A stretch of 64,000 bases of DNA from Methanoculleus caldifontis (GCF_032842345.1 NZ_WBKO01000001.1:1674001-1738000); one strand, 5' to 3'. Shown: positions 18,046-26,705, counted from the first letter of the stretch. Notes: a model not told the origin generated them from the sequence alone. Made by a program: numbers and translations.

Positions 18046-19215
18046 TCACGCCGAGTACGCCCGGATGACCCCGCGGTAGACGTCCACCGCCCGCTCGAGC
18101 TGCTTCACGGAGACCCGCTCGTCCACCGCGTGCAGCGTCGGGACCTCTCCGGGCCCGTACTCCACGACGTCGAATCCCTTATCGCGGAGGTACTTCGCGT
18201 CGCTTGCGGCCCACTGGAGGAACGGGACCGCCGGCCTGCCGTAGACCCGCTCCACCTCGGCGCAGACCGTCCTGACGATCCGGGCGTCCGGGGGCGTCAG
18301 GGTCGGTTCGGCGACGTCTGTCTCGCATATCGCGGCGTCCGGGGCATGTTCGGCGATACCCTTCCTGAGGTCGTCGAGGGAGCATCCCCACGGCACCCGC
18401 ATGTCGAGTTCCATCCGGCACTGCTCCGCCACGATGTTCGCCTTCTCGCCGCCCTCGATCCGTCCCGGATTGAACATCACCCGGGTGAGGATCTTATCCC
18501 CTCCCTCGATCCCGAATATCTCGGAGAAGACCCGGGCGGACTGGGCGACCAGCGGCTTGAGATCTTCGCCGGGCGGGAACGGGCGTGCGTGGACCTCCCG
18601 CAGGTAGCCGATGAGGTCGAAGGCCGCCATGACGGCGCTCTTCCCGACGAGGGGGTAGAGGGAGCTGTGGCCGGGCCTGCCGCGGAAGGAGAGGTTGATC
18701 CGGTAGAGGCCTTTCTGGCCGAGGGCCGGGCTCATCTCCGGCGTCGGCTCGGCTATCAGGCAGTCGCAGGGCGAGAGAAGGTTCTGTGCGAGGAGCGACC
18801 GGATCCCGTGCTCCCCGCCGGTCTCCTCGTCGCAGACGAAGGCGAACTGCGCCTTCGGCTCCACCCCGCTCTCGACGAGGTCCCGGTAAGCGGCGAGGAG
18901 GGCGGCGCATCCCCCTTTCATATCGGTCGAGCCTCTTCCCCAGACGTAGCCGCCGGCAACCTCGCCGCTGTAGGGGTCGTGCGTCCAGTCGTCGGGGATG
19001 GCCGGGACCACATCGACGTGGCCGCAGAGGAGAAGCCGGGAGCCCGCCTCAGTCGTGATGAGGTTGTCCCGCCCGCCCGGATGAGAGACGATCCGGTTCT
19101 TCACCCCGAGCGAGTCGAGGAACTCCGCCATGAACGCGACCACGTCGGCGGTATTCCCCGGCGGGTTCTCACTCTTGATCCGGACGAGTGATGAAGCGAG
19201 TCGGGCGACATCCAT
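18046..19215 (-). CDS. M20 metallopeptidase, ArgE/DapE type deacylase
   Basis: 389 aa, the usual length. Predicted two-metal hydrolase of N-acyl amino acids. Motifs: GHVDVVPAIPDDW (first metal His and catalytic Asp), GRGSTDMKGGCAALL (bridging Asp), CDEETGGEHG (general base Glu and metal Glu), RGRPGHSS in the lid domain, and TLHAVDERV (last metal His). All metal ligands appear present. The nearby lysine genes dapA and dapB make succinyl- or acetyl-diaminopimelate a possible substrate, but the genes are about 6 kb away and in another operon, so dapE is not assigned. It lies 12 bases after the unknown gene at 19228-19737, likely as one operon. Confidence 0.85.
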   Translation of the reverse strand: MDVARLASSLVRIKSENPPGNTADVVAFMAEFLDSLGVKNRIVSHPGGRDNLITTEAGSRLLLCGHVDVVPAIPDDWTHDPYSGEVAGGYVWGRGSTDMKGGCAALLAAYRDLVESGVEPKAQFAFVCDEETGGEHGIRSLLAQNLLSPCDCLIAEPTPEMSPALGQKGLYRINLSFRGRPGHSSLYPLVGKSAVMAAFDLIGYLREVHARPFPPGEDLKPLVAQSARVFSEIFGIEGGDKILTRVMFNPGRIEGGEKANIVAEQCRMELDMRVPWGCSLDDLRKGIAEHAPDAAICETDVAEPTLTPPDARIVRTVCAEVERVYGRPAVPFLQWAASDAKYLRDKGFDVVEYGPGEVPTLHAVDERVSVKQLERAVDVYRGVIRAYSA

Positions 19216-19227
19216 ACATGGATCTCC

Positions 19228-19737
19228 TTATGGCGCTCTCTTCGCCGCGAATTCGTCGAAGAGGCGCGCAAGCGATGAGGTCTTGTAGAGCTGTTTGACG
19301 AACTTCGGGTCGAAGAACTCGTCGATGAACGCCGAGAGGTAGTCGGCGGGAAGCGCCTTCTTGTCGTCGGGGTTGAGCACGATCCGGAAGCTCCGGTACT
19401 GGGCGGGATCGGCGCGGTCGTAGACACCCGACCAGAGCATCGGGAGTTCCCCGAACTTCTCCGGGTGCTCTTCTTTGAGCCAGTTGATGAAGTCGGGGAA
19501 GTACGCCCGCTCCCCGACCTTCTCCTCGTCCAGCCGCCACCGCATGTATTCCATGCTCATGACGTTCCGGGGCGACATGTAATTGTAGGCGAGGATGCCG
19601 AGGGTGAAATCGATGTGGGCGAGGGCATCGGTGAAGTAGAAGTGGAGGACCGGGTGGAACTCGGAGGGGCTCTCCAGCATCAGCGATTTGCCGTACAGTT
19701 TCTGCATGACGCGGGCGTACTCGTTCGTTTCCAGCAT
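19228..19737 (-). CDS. Conserved-looking soluble protein of unknown function
   Basis: 169 aa, not recognised. No signal peptide, membrane helix or cofactor motif. It is rich in aromatic and acidic residues (HFYFTDALAHIDFTLGILAY, NYMSPRNVMSMEYMRWRLDE) and reads like a compact helical fold. GGAG lies 4 bases before ATG 19737, and 12 bases separate it from the M20 peptidase gene, so the two are probably co-translated. Codon use is like its neighbours. A role linked to the peptidase or to MoaA upstream is only a guess. Confidence 0.7.
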   Translation of the reverse strand: MLETNEYARVMQKLYGKSLMLESPSEFHPVLHFYFTDALAHIDFTLGILAYNYMSPRNVMSMEYMRWRLDEEKVGERAYFPDFINWLKEEHPEKFGELPMLWSGVYDRADPAQYRSFRIVLNPDDKKALPADYLSAFIDEFFDPKFVKQLYKTSSLARLFDEFAAKRAP

Positions 19738-19814
19738 ACACTCCTATTGGGGAGGGTGGTACAAAAAGTATTCCTTCTATGCAGAATGCGACTGCCGGAA
19801 CGGCAGGAGCTTGA

Positions 19815-19868
19815 GAAAATTGCGCAGCAATTTTCGAGTGGCGATGACCGTTCGAGTGGCGATGACCG
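19815..19868. repeat. Stem-loop plus 18-bp tandem direct repeat between moaA and the next gene
   Basis: A perfect 9-bp stem with loop GCA (GAAAATTGC at 19815-19823, GCAATTTTC at 19827-19835) is followed by two exact copies of TTCGAGTGGCGATGACCG at 19833-19850 and 19851-19868. They lie in the 200-base gap after moaA and could mark a terminator or a slippage-prone site. Confidence 0.6.
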
Positions 19869-19937
19869 GCGGGGAGAGGAGGAGGACGGGGGTTCTGGAA
19901 GCGGGACTTCGTTCGACCCCGCCGGCCTATCCGCTGT

Positions 19938-20816
19938 TCACGTGAAGAACGGCTTGCGCCTGTTGACGGCTTCGCGGAACGCGTCCTCAAGTTCCGCACC
20001 GTGCTTGCCCTGGATGTCGACCAGGTTGTCGCTCCGGAGGAGGCAGGGCTTGAGTTTGCCGTCCGAGGTCAAACGCAGGCGGTTGCAGAAGGCACAGAAC
20101 TCCGTGTTGTGGAGGGGGCGGACCACCTCGACCTCGGCGCCGTCGAGGCAGTACTTCCTCCGGTGGTGCATCCGGCGGGTGACGATCCGGGTCGCCCGCT
20201 CGTTCAACTCCTGCTCGATGCTGTCCACGTCGCCATGGAACTTGCACTCGTTGAACTCCATCAACTCGATAACCTGCAGGATGACGTCCTTTTTGCTCCG
20301 GACAAACGCCATGAAGTCGTCCATCTCGTCCTCGTTGATGCCTTCGAGGAGCACCATATTCAGCTTGACCGGGGTCAGGCCGACCTCGATCGCCGCATCG
20401 ATCCCCGCGAGGACGTCGGCGAGGTAATCCTTCCCCGTGATGGCCCTGTAGCGCTCGGGCCGGAGCGTATCGAGGCTGACGTTCACCCGGGCAAGCCCGG
20501 CCTCTTTGAGTTCCGCCGCCTTCGCGGCGAGGAGCGTCCCGTTCGTTGTCAGGGACGACTCGATGCCCTCCGGCACCGAACGGACGATATCGACGAGGTC
20601 CCGGCGGAGGAGGGGTTCGCCGCCGGTGAATTTTATACTCTTTATACCGAACTGCACGCCCACCCGCATCAACTCGGCGATATCTTCGGCGCTCATCTGC
20701 TCTTTCGGGCTCACCTCGCCCTCGGCGTGGCAGTAGATGCACCGCAGGTTGCACCTTGAGGTCAGGCTGATCCGGAGATTGGTCACGCTCCGGTTATAGG
20801 GGTCCTTCAGCACCAT
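19938..20816 (-). CDS. moaA: GTP 3',8-cyclase (molybdenum cofactor biosynthesis protein A)
   Basis: 292 aa. Radical-SAM enzyme converting GTP to 3',8-cyclo-H2-GTP, the first step of molybdopterin synthesis, needed in methanogens for formylmethanofuran and formate dehydrogenases. The N-terminal cluster motif is CNLRCIYC, followed by FTGGEPLLRRDL and NVSLDTLRPERYRAITGKD; the second [4Fe-4S] site is CAFCNRLRLTSDGKLKPCLL. The end KPFFT lacks the Gly-Gly tail of bacterial MoaA, which is common in archaeal forms. ATG 20816 has AGGG about 9 bases upstream and overlaps the rlmE end by 23 bases, so the two form one unit. An in-frame TTG at 20843 is less likely. Confidence 0.92.
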   Translation of the reverse strand: MVLKDPYNRSVTNLRISLTSRCNLRCIYCHAEGEVSPKEQMSAEDIAELMRVGVQFGIKSIKFTGGEPLLRRDLVDIVRSVPEGIESSLTTNGTLLAAKAAELKEAGLARVNVSLDTLRPERYRAITGKDYLADVLAGIDAAIEVGLTPVKLNMVLLEGINEDEMDDFMAFVRSKKDVILQVIELMEFNECKFHGDVDSIEQELNERATRIVTRRMHHRRKYCLDGAEVEVVRPLHNTEFCAFCNRLRLTSDGKLKPCLLRSDNLVDIQGKHGAELEDAFREAVNRRKPFFT

Positions 20817-21405
20817 CGCATTGTCCCTTGAAGTTCTTGGCAATAATGTAGGTCTCGGCGCTCCCTCTCCGCGACGCCTTCGTCCGGTAGCCCCGAACAG
20901 AGTAGAAATGCTTGCGCACCTCGGCGAGCAGTTCCGCGAAGAGCTCTCCCTGGAACGACTTGATCACCATGTTGCCGCCGGGTTTTAAGAGCGTGCAGGC
21001 GAACGCCAGGGCGTCCTCGCCGAGCCCGGTCGCCCGGGCCTGGTCGTAACTCTTCTGCCCGGAGAGCTTCGGTGAGGCGTCGGAGACCACGACGTTGACG
21101 ACCCCGCCTGCCTCCTCGTGGATCCGTTCCTGGACCTGAGGATCGGTGAAGTCTCCGACGATGGTGGTGATACGTTCCATCGGTGCAATCGGATTGAGAT
21201 CTACCCCGATGACCTTCCCGTCGGTCAGGTCGCGGAGCACCTGCAGCCAGCTGCCCGGCGCTGCCCCAAGGTCGACGACGTTGTCATCGGGCCTGATGAT
21301 CCCGTTCTTCTGCTGGATCTCCAGCAGCTTGTAGGCGGCCCGAGCCCGGTACCCCGCCTTCATTGCCTTGCGATAGACGCTGTCTCTTGTCCATTGGGAG
21401 CCCAT
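20794..21405 (-). CDS. rlmE: 23S rRNA (uridine-2'-O)-methyltransferase RlmE/FtsJ
   Basis: 203 aa, standard size. SAM-dependent 2'-O-methylation of U2552-type position in large-subunit rRNA. The catalytic K-D-K-E set can be traced: Lys in ARAAYKLLEI, Asp in VVSDASPKLSG, Lys in GGNMVIKSFQGE and Glu in RRGSAETYI. The SAM site is VVDLGAAPGSWLQVL. It is the first gene of a minus-strand run continuing into moaA by overlap. The start ATG at 21405 gives the usual N-terminus (MGSQWTRDSVYRKAMKAGYR). Confidence 0.92.
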   Translation of the reverse strand: MGSQWTRDSVYRKAMKAGYRARAAYKLLEIQQKNGIIRPDDNVVDLGAAPGSWLQVLRDLTDGKVIGVDLNPIAPMERITTIVGDFTDPQVQERIHEEAGGVVNVVVSDASPKLSGQKSYDQARATGLGEDALAFACTLLKPGGNMVIKSFQGELFAELLAEVRKHFYSVRGYRTKASRRGSAETYIIAKNFKGQCDGAEGPL

Positions 21406-21654
21406 TGCCAGATTCTCCTCCGCTTGGGGCTGATAGGCGGTTGCTCACCATCAGCGTGATCGGGAGATCACATGTACTAATCGATGCGTTCAACCTTGAA
21501 TGTATAGGATATGCCACCCGCCCGGACGGTGCGGCCCCGATGGATGTCATGCCGACCCGTTCCGGAAGACGGGGCACGATTGGGGCATATCGTAAAGCAC
21601 TATAATGAATAACGCGATTATATACTTTCAACGAGAGTTTGATAAGGGGTCAGA
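21406..21654 (+). promoter_or_regulatory. Divergent intergenic region with pcn promoter
   Basis: Between rlmE and pcn. A TATA box ATTATATAC at 21618-21626 and the ribosome site AAGGGG at 21644-21649 (5 bases before ATG 21655) define the pcn start. The left half of the gap shows no gene. Confidence 0.7.
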
Positions 21655-22398
21655 ATGTTAAAGGCAACGATTGATGCAGATATATTTCGGGAATCCATCG
21701 ACGCGATCGCCGCACTGGTGACGGAGTGCCGCCTCCACACGGCCGACGACCTGATCCGGACGCGGGCCGTCGATACCGCAAACGTGGCCATGGTCTCCCT
21801 GGAACTCCGGAGCACGGCGTTCAACTCGTTTATGGCGACAGCCGGAGAACTGGGCCTGGATATCGCAAAGATGAAGAATATCATCGGCATGATGGGGAAG
21901 GGCGATGCGCTGACCTTGAGTCTGCTCGACGAAGAGCGGAAGCTGGAGCTGAGCTTCGGAGGCTACCGCTACTCGATCACGCTTCTGGACGTCAACACCA
22001 TCCGGAAAGACCCGAACCCGCCGGGAATCGAACTCCCCGGGAAAGCGATCATCGCCGGCGACGCGTTAAACAGTGCCATCAAGGCGGCCGCCGTCATCTC
22101 CGACAAGATCGCGCTCGGGATCGACCCCGATGCCATGACCTTCTACATGGAAGCGGAAGGGGACACCGACCACATCAAGCTCGCCCTCGGCGAGGACGAA
22201 CTTGTCGCCCTAACTCCCGTCCGGGCCCGCTCGCTCTTCTCGCTCGACTACTTAAAGGACATGGGCCGGGTCATGGCACGCGCGGAGAAGGTGGAGGTCT
22301 ACCTCGGCATCGACCACCCGGTACGGTTTGCCTTTGACATTGCTGACGGCAACGGCCGCGTCGAGTACCTCCTTGCTCCTCGGATCGAGGCCGATTGA
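21655..22398 (+). CDS. pcn: DNA polymerase sliding clamp (PCNA)
   Basis: 247 aa, the normal PCNA length. Homotrimeric ring that tethers DNA polymerases, FEN1, ligase and RFC-loaded factors to DNA. The protein starts MLKATIDADIFRESIDAIAA, has the interdomain region DVNTIRKDPNPPGIELPGKA and ends in VEYLLAPRIEAD, the hydrophobic PIP-box binding tail. Its TGA overlaps the ATG of the primase large subunit gene (TGATG), so replication clamp and primase subunit are translationally coupled. Confidence 0.95.
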   Translation: MLKATIDADIFRESIDAIAALVTECRLHTADDLIRTRAVDTANVAMVSLELRSTAFNSFMATAGELGLDIAKMKNIIGMMGKGDALTLSLLDEERKLELSFGGYRYSITLLDVNTIRKDPNPPGIELPGKAIIAGDALNSAIKAAAVISDKIALGIDPDAMTFYMEAEGDTDHIKLALGEDELVALTPVRARSLFSLDYLKDMGRVMARAEKVEVYLGIDHPVRFAFDIADGNGRVEYLLAPRIEAD

Positions 22399-23402
22399 TG
22401 GATATTGCACTCGACCAGAAAGTACTCCCCAGATACCCCTTTTTGAAAGAGTCCCAGGAGCTGGCCCGCCGGCACGTGGAGTCGCTTGAAGAATTCCTCG
22501 CGAGCAGCCCGGGCGCGGCGGCGCTCGATCGGGCGAAGGAGCGGGTCATCGCCGCGCTTACCCAGAAGAAGGAGTTCCAGGACGAGGCGGCACGCAACTT
22601 AAGGCCCGAGTTCGAGATCGCCGGCTACGCGCTGGCCCGGGTGCTGGTCTCCTGCGTCGGCGACCGCTTGCTCGTCGACCGCCTCGCGCGGTACGAGTCT
22701 GAACGCGCATCGTTCTTTCTTGCGACCGAGGACCCGGAGATCCGCCGCTTCGTAGCCATGAGCATCGGCATCGATACCGGGGCCGATGCTCTCCCGGTCA
22801 TCGACTACGTGGAACTGGTGACCCATATGCGCGACTTGCGCTGGCGTCTCGTCAACCGTGACGTGCGGCAGGGGACGGTGCACCTTGCGCCGGGCGAGAT
22901 CGACGACCTGATCCGGGAGCGGATCCGGGTCATCCTCGTCGACCATATGCCTCTCCGGGTCCCTTCGGGGATCTGCGAGCGTCTTGCACCGGCCACAAAA
23001 GAGATCGCGGCGCTGCAGCAGCAGCAGGCCCTCGAACAGTTCGGCGAGATCAAGGAGGAGGCGTTCCCGCCCTGCATCAACGCGCTCATCCGGGCGATCA
23101 CCGAAGGGACGAACCTGACCCACATGGGCCGGTTCGCGATCACGTCGTTCCTCCACACCGTCGGGATGAGCACCACCGGGATCGCCGAGATCTTCTCGCG
23201 TGCGCCCGACTTCGACGTGGAGAAGACGATGTACCAGGTCGAGCACATCTCCGGCCGGGGCGGCACCGAGTATACCCCGCCGTCGTGCGCCACCATGCGC
23301 ACCTTCGGGCTCTGTGCGAACCGCAATAAAGACTGCGAACGGGTCAACCACCCCCTGAGTTACTACCGGCTCAGGAAAAACGTAAAGAAGAAGCGGGGCT
23401 AA
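22398..23402 (+). CDS. priL: DNA primase large subunit PriL (Fe-S)
   Basis: 334 aa. Regulatory, iron-sulfur subunit of the archaeal-eukaryotic primase; pairs with PriS, which is not in this window. The four [4Fe-4S] cysteines are visible in the C-terminal half: one in EEAFPPCINALIRAI, one in PPSCATMRTFGLC, that same segment's second Cys, and one in NRNKDCERVNHP. The C-terminal domain ends in a basic KKKRG tail. The start is ATG 22398, overlapping the pcn stop; a TTG one codon earlier is unnecessary. It converges on the small membrane protein gene, with overlapping stop codons. Confidence 0.93.
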   Translation: MDIALDQKVLPRYPFLKESQELARRHVESLEEFLASSPGAAALDRAKERVIAALTQKKEFQDEAARNLRPEFEIAGYALARVLVSCVGDRLLVDRLARYESERASFFLATEDPEIRRFVAMSIGIDTGADALPVIDYVELVTHMRDLRWRLVNRDVRQGTVHLAPGEIDDLIRERIRVILVDHMPLRVPSGICERLAPATKEIAALQQQQALEQFGEIKEEAFPPCINALIRAITEGTNLTHMGRFAITSFLHTVGMSTTGIAEIFSRAPDFDVEKTMYQVEHISGRGGTEYTPPSCATMRTFGLCANRNKDCERVNHPLSYYRLRKNVKKKRG

Positions 23403-23581
23403 ACGGCCATTTTGTCGACCATGTAGCCCGCAGTGCTGAGCACGGCGATAAAGATGACCAGCGCGACGATGTACGCGATCCCCTCCATTCCCACCATCAC
23501 AGCAGGCAGCATCACCAGCAGCACGATAAACAGTGCGAGGCACCCGAGTGCGACCAGCACCTCAAGAACCCGTAGATTCAT
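23399..23581 (-). CDS. Small two-helix membrane protein, 60 aa
   Basis: Translation from ATG 23581 gives 60 aa with two hydrophobic helices (VLVALGCLALFIVLLVMLPA and IAYIVALVIFIAVLSTAGYM) separated by a short glycine-containing turn and ending MVDKMAV. A longer in-frame start at 23698 would add about 39 polar, low-complexity residues in front and cross the promoter of the HD gene, so it is rejected. No family recognised. It may be a short membrane subunit or remnant; the balanced helices and clean start suggest a real gene. Confidence 0.55.
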   Translation of the reverse strand: MNLRVLEVLVALGCLALFIVLLVMLPAVMVGMEGIAYIVALVIFIAVLSTAGYMVDKMAV

Positions 23582-23696
23582 GTACAGAGGTGGGGCAGGG
23601 GCAGGTATATCTCTATCCCCGGAGGAGGAGCCGCCCGATTCGTGCCGGCGCGGGAGACCCGCATACTTATGGTGCAGGGGCGACAATCCATCCCGC

Positions 23697-24245
23697 ATGG
23701 AGAGAGACGAGGCAGTGGCCCTGCTCCGGCGTTACGTGGCGTCGCCGTCACACATCGTGCACAGTCACGCCACGGCGGGGATCATGAGGAAGGTCGCGGA
23801 ACACCTCGGCGAGGACGCCGCGACGTGGGAGATCATCGGCCTCCTGCACGACATCGACTACGACCTCGTCGGAGGGGATATGGATCGCCACGGGGTCGAG
23901 GGCTACCGGATCCTCCGCGACAACGGGGTCCCTGAAGAGATTGCGGACGTTGTCAGGCGCCACAACCATATGCTCACCTCCGACTACGAGCGCCCGGTCG
24001 AGCTTGCGCTCCAGGCCGCAGACAGTGTATCGGGCCTGATCCTCGCCTGCGCTCTCGTCAAGGGCGGGGCGCTCGACGAGGTCACCCCCCGGACGGTGAA
24101 GAAGAAGTTCAAGGAGAAGGCGTTTGCCGCCGGCTGCGAACGCGAGAGGATCCGGCTGATCGAGCCCCTGGTGGACCTCGAGACGTTCTACGGCCTTGCG
24201 ATCGAGGGGCTCAAGGACGTCCGCGGCGACCTCGGCCTTGCCTGA
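23697..24245 (+). CDS. HD-domain phosphohydrolase (HDIG type)
   Basis: 182 aa single HD domain. The metal-binding pattern is clear: His in HSHATAGIMRKVAEHLG, the HD pair in IIGLLHDIDYDLVGGD, His residues in VRRHNHMLTS and the final Asp in ALQAADSVSGLI. Such proteins hydrolyse nucleotides or phosphoesters; the substrate is unknown. A TATA-like atacttat lies about 30 bases before ATG 23697, fitting a short leader. It begins a plus-strand set that runs through ThiN, S17e, dapA and dapB with short gaps. Confidence 0.82.
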   Translation: MERDEAVALLRRYVASPSHIVHSHATAGIMRKVAEHLGEDAATWEIIGLLHDIDYDLVGGDMDRHGVEGYRILRDNGVPEEIADVVRRHNHMLTSDYERPVELALQAADSVSGLILACALVKGGALDEVTPRTVKKKFKEKAFAAGCERERIRLIEPLVDLETFYGLAIEGLKDVRGDLGLA

Positions 24246-24285
24246 ACGCAACCCATATATGGCACCGGCGGCGAGGATAGAGGAC

Positions 24286-24837
24286 ATGGCACCGGAAGAC
24301 CGTGGAAGAGTGATCGAACGTCTAAATGAGGCGGTAGCGCTGCTTGTCGAACGGATGGACGTGCGGCTCATCCCGGAGGTCGGGATGAACGTCGTCTACG
24401 CGCTGCCCGACGCGCGCGGCAACGAGGACGTCGCGGCGGTCCTCGGCAGGATCGTCCGGCTCGGTGAGGCGGTCCACCCCGTCGGGGAGGTTCGCTTTGG
24501 GGCAAGCGATCATGTGGCCCGGATCGTCCTTACGGCGATGCGTTTCGATCCCCGGATCCGGAGCGCGGCAAACATCCGCTTCTCCGAGGCGCTCCTGCCG
24601 GAACTCGATAACCTTCTCTTCGAGGTCTGCTCCTTTGACCGGACGAAAGAGCCGCCCGGTGTCCGGACGATGGACTGGGGCGTCGCCTCCTGCTGCAAGG
24701 AAGGCGTCCCGGACATCATCTACGACCGGGGGGCCATGGGAAAAGAGCCGATGATCAGGGTGTTAGGAGAAGATCCGGTCGCGGTCGCACAAAATATTCT
24801 TAAACTGTCGAATCGCATAATCTATGCACAATTATAA
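24286..24837 (+). CDS. Stand-alone ThiN thiamine-phosphate synthase domain protein
   Basis: 183 aa covering one ThiN domain. Recognised by IPEVGMNVVYALPDA, VAAVLGRIVRLGEAVHPVGE, RFGASDHVARIVLTAMRFDP, IRSAANIRFSEALL, FDRTKEPP and the end VPDIIYDRGAMGKEPMIRV. ThiN makes thiamine phosphate from HMP-PP and HET-P in many archaea; it also occurs fused to ThiD or to a DNA-binding HTH as the repressor ThiR. Here neither partner is present, only a short helical lead. ATG 24286 has AGAGG 4 bases upstream; ATG 24259 would add nine residues. Catalytic thiamine synthesis is likely but a ligand-sensing role is possible. It is followed by S17e after 12 bases. Confidence 0.82.
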   Translation: MAPEDRGRVIERLNEAVALLVERMDVRLIPEVGMNVVYALPDARGNEDVAAVLGRIVRLGEAVHPVGEVRFGASDHVARIVLTAMRFDPRIRSAANIRFSEALLPELDNLLFEVCSFDRTKEPPGVRTMDWGVASCCKEGVPDIIYDRGAMGKEPMIRVLGEDPVAVAQNILKLSNRIIYAQL

Positions 24838-24849
24838 GGGAAGGTCCAC

Positions 24850-25038
24850 ATGGGTATAAAGCCATCTTATATCAAGAACCTCGGCGAAGAACTCCTGGTC
24901 AAGCACCGTGAGAGGTTCAGCGGAGACTTTGATGAGAACAAGCACGCCGTTTCTGAGGTCGCCATCATCGGGAGCAAGTTCGTCCGCAACAGGGTTGCCG
25001 GATACATCTCAAGAAAGATAAATACCAGGAAGCGGTAA
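24850..25038 (+). CDS. rps17e: 30S ribosomal protein S17e
   Basis: 62 aa, the archaeal length. The start MGIKPSYIKNLGEELL and the body VAIIGSKFVRNRVAGYISRK are diagnostic of the S17e family, found in archaea and eukaryotes only. AAGG lies about 6 bases before the ATG. It sits 12 bases after the ThiN gene and 10 bases before dapA, an arrangement suggesting one transcript. Confidence 0.95.
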   Translation: MGIKPSYIKNLGEELLVKHRERFSGDFDENKHAVSEVAIIGSKFVRNRVAGYISRKINTRKR

Positions 25039-25048
25039 ACCTCACTAT

Positions 25049-25924
25049 ATGTTTGAGGGAATCCTTCCGGCCATTATTACTCCTTTTCACCGGGACTCCG
25101 GGTCGAGTCTCGATCTTGAAGGATTACGGTCCAACATCGAATCGCTAGTGCAACGAGGGGTCCACGGCGTCGTGCCCTGCGGGTCGACCGGGGAGTCCGC
25201 CACGCTCACGTTCGAGGAGCATGAGCAGGTGATCGGCAAGACCGTCGAGGTCGTCAACGGGCGGGTGCCCGTCCTCGCGGGAACGGGCTCGAACAACACC
25301 GAGGAGGCCGTTCGCCTGACCCGGTCGGCGAAGAATGCCGGCGCGGACGGCGCCCTCGTCATCAGCCCGTACTACAACAAGCCGAACCGCTCCGGGCTCG
25401 TCAAGCACTTCACGAAACTCGCGGACCTCGACCTCCCGGTCGTCCTCTACAATGTTCCCGGCCGGACGGGACAGAACCTCCAGCCCGATCTGGTCATCGA
25501 GCTCGCCCGGCACCCGAACATCGTCGGGATCAAGGAGGCCAGCGGCGATATCACCCAGATCTCCCGCATCATCGAAGGGACGCAGGACGAGGAGTTCGTC
25601 GTGCTCTCCGGTGACGACGCGATGACCCTCCCCGTCCTCGCCATCGGCGGCGCGGGCGTGATCTCGGTGGCCGCGAACATCGACCCCGGCCGGATGGTCC
25701 GGATGTACGAGGCCTTCCGTGCAGGCGACCTTGCCCGCGCACAGGGCCTGCACCACGAACTCGCTCCGCTCATGCGGGCGATGTTCATCGACACGAACCC
25801 CATCCCCGTGAAGAGAGCCGTGGAGCTCATCGGGATGGCCGCAGGCCCCGTCCGGCTGCCCCTCGACGAACTGGACGGGCAGAGGACGGAACAACTGAGA
25901 GAGGTGCTGGTAAATTATGGTTAA
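25049..25924 (+). CDS. dapA: 4-hydroxy-tetrahydrodipicolinate synthase
   Basis: 291 aa. Condenses pyruvate with aspartate semialdehyde, the first committed step of lysine/diaminopimelate synthesis. The Schiff-base lysine is Lys162 in IVGIKEASGD; other motifs are VPCGSTGESATLTFEEH, SPYYNKPNRSGLVKHF and LYNVPGRTGQNL (Tyr of the catalytic triad). Length and motifs are typical. The 3' end overlaps dapB by 8 bases. The start follows a TATATG context with no ribosome site, so translation may rely on coupling to S17e. Confidence 0.95.
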   Translation: MFEGILPAIITPFHRDSGSSLDLEGLRSNIESLVQRGVHGVVPCGSTGESATLTFEEHEQVIGKTVEVVNGRVPVLAGTGSNNTEEAVRLTRSAKNAGADGALVISPYYNKPNRSGLVKHFTKLADLDLPVVLYNVPGRTGQNLQPDLVIELARHPNIVGIKEASGDITQISRIIEGTQDEEFVVLSGDDAMTLPVLAIGGAGVISVAANIDPGRMVRMYEAFRAGDLARAQGLHHELAPLMRAMFIDTNPIPVKRAVELIGMAAGPVRLPLDELDGQRTEQLREVLVNYG

Positions 25925-26675
25925 GGTAGTCGTATCCGGGGCCCTGGGACGCATGGGCACCAACATCGGCCGGCTCGTCGACGAGGCTCCCGACATGGAG
26001 CTCGTCGGAGGCATCGATGTGAAAGAGGGGACGCTCTTTGAGAAGGAAGTGGTCCCTGCAGCCAGAATCGATGAATTCCTCAAACAGACGAGGCCCGATG
26101 TCCTGATCGACTTCACCGTTGCGGCCGCTGCGGTCGAGAACATCAAGGCCGCAGCGCGGAACAACGTGGGGCTCGTCGTCGGGACGACCGGGTTCTCCCC
26201 CGAGCAGCGGGAGACGATCCGCGTCGCCGTCGAGGGGAACGTCCCTGCGGTGATCTCAAGCAACTTCTCGATCGGCGTCAACATCTTCTGGAAGCTCGTG
26301 CGGGAGGCCGCCCGCCAGCTCGGCGATTACGACATCGAGGTCACGGAGGCCCATCACCGCTACAAGAAGGACGCGCCGAGCGGGACGGCAAAGACCATCC
26401 TCGAGATCCTGGACCAGGAGCTCGGCGACCGCGAGAAGGTCTACGGCCGCGTCGGGGAGACCGAGCGGAAGAACGAGATCGGGATGCACGTCATCCGCGG
26501 CGGCGACATCGTCGGCGATCACTCCGTCCTCTTCGCGGGGAACTTCGAGTGCATCGAGGTCTCCCACCGCGCCTATGATCGGGCAGTCTTTGCCCGGGGT
26601 GCGGTCCGGGCCGCCCGGTGGGTCTCCGGCAGGGAACCCCGGATCTACTCCATGCAGGAAGTCCTCGAACTCTGA
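25917..26675 (+). CDS. dapB: 4-hydroxy-tetrahydrodipicolinate reductase
   Basis: 252 aa. NAD(P)H-dependent reduction following DapA. The N-terminal Rossmann motif is GALGRMGTNIGRLV, the domain joint is VGTTGFSPEQRETI, and the substrate-binding signature is EAHHRYKKDAPSGTAK, with the catalytic His-His-Arg-Tyr-Lys set intact. Overlaps dapA by 8 bases, so the two are translationally coupled. The substrate aspartate semialdehyde comes from Asd, encoded about 0.6 kb downstream in a separate unit. Confidence 0.95.
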   Translation: MVKVVVSGALGRMGTNIGRLVDEAPDMELVGGIDVKEGTLFEKEVVPAARIDEFLKQTRPDVLIDFTVAAAAVENIKAAARNNVGLVVGTTGFSPEQRETIRVAVEGNVPAVISSNFSIGVNIFWKLVREAARQLGDYDIEVTEAHHRYKKDAPSGTAKTILEILDQELGDREKVYGRVGETERKNEIGMHVIRGGDIVGDHSVLFAGNFECIEVSHRAYDRAVFARGAVRAARWVSGREPRIYSMQEVLEL

Positions 26676-26705
26676 ACAGTGTCTCCGGCCAATCCGGAGA
26701 AAGCG

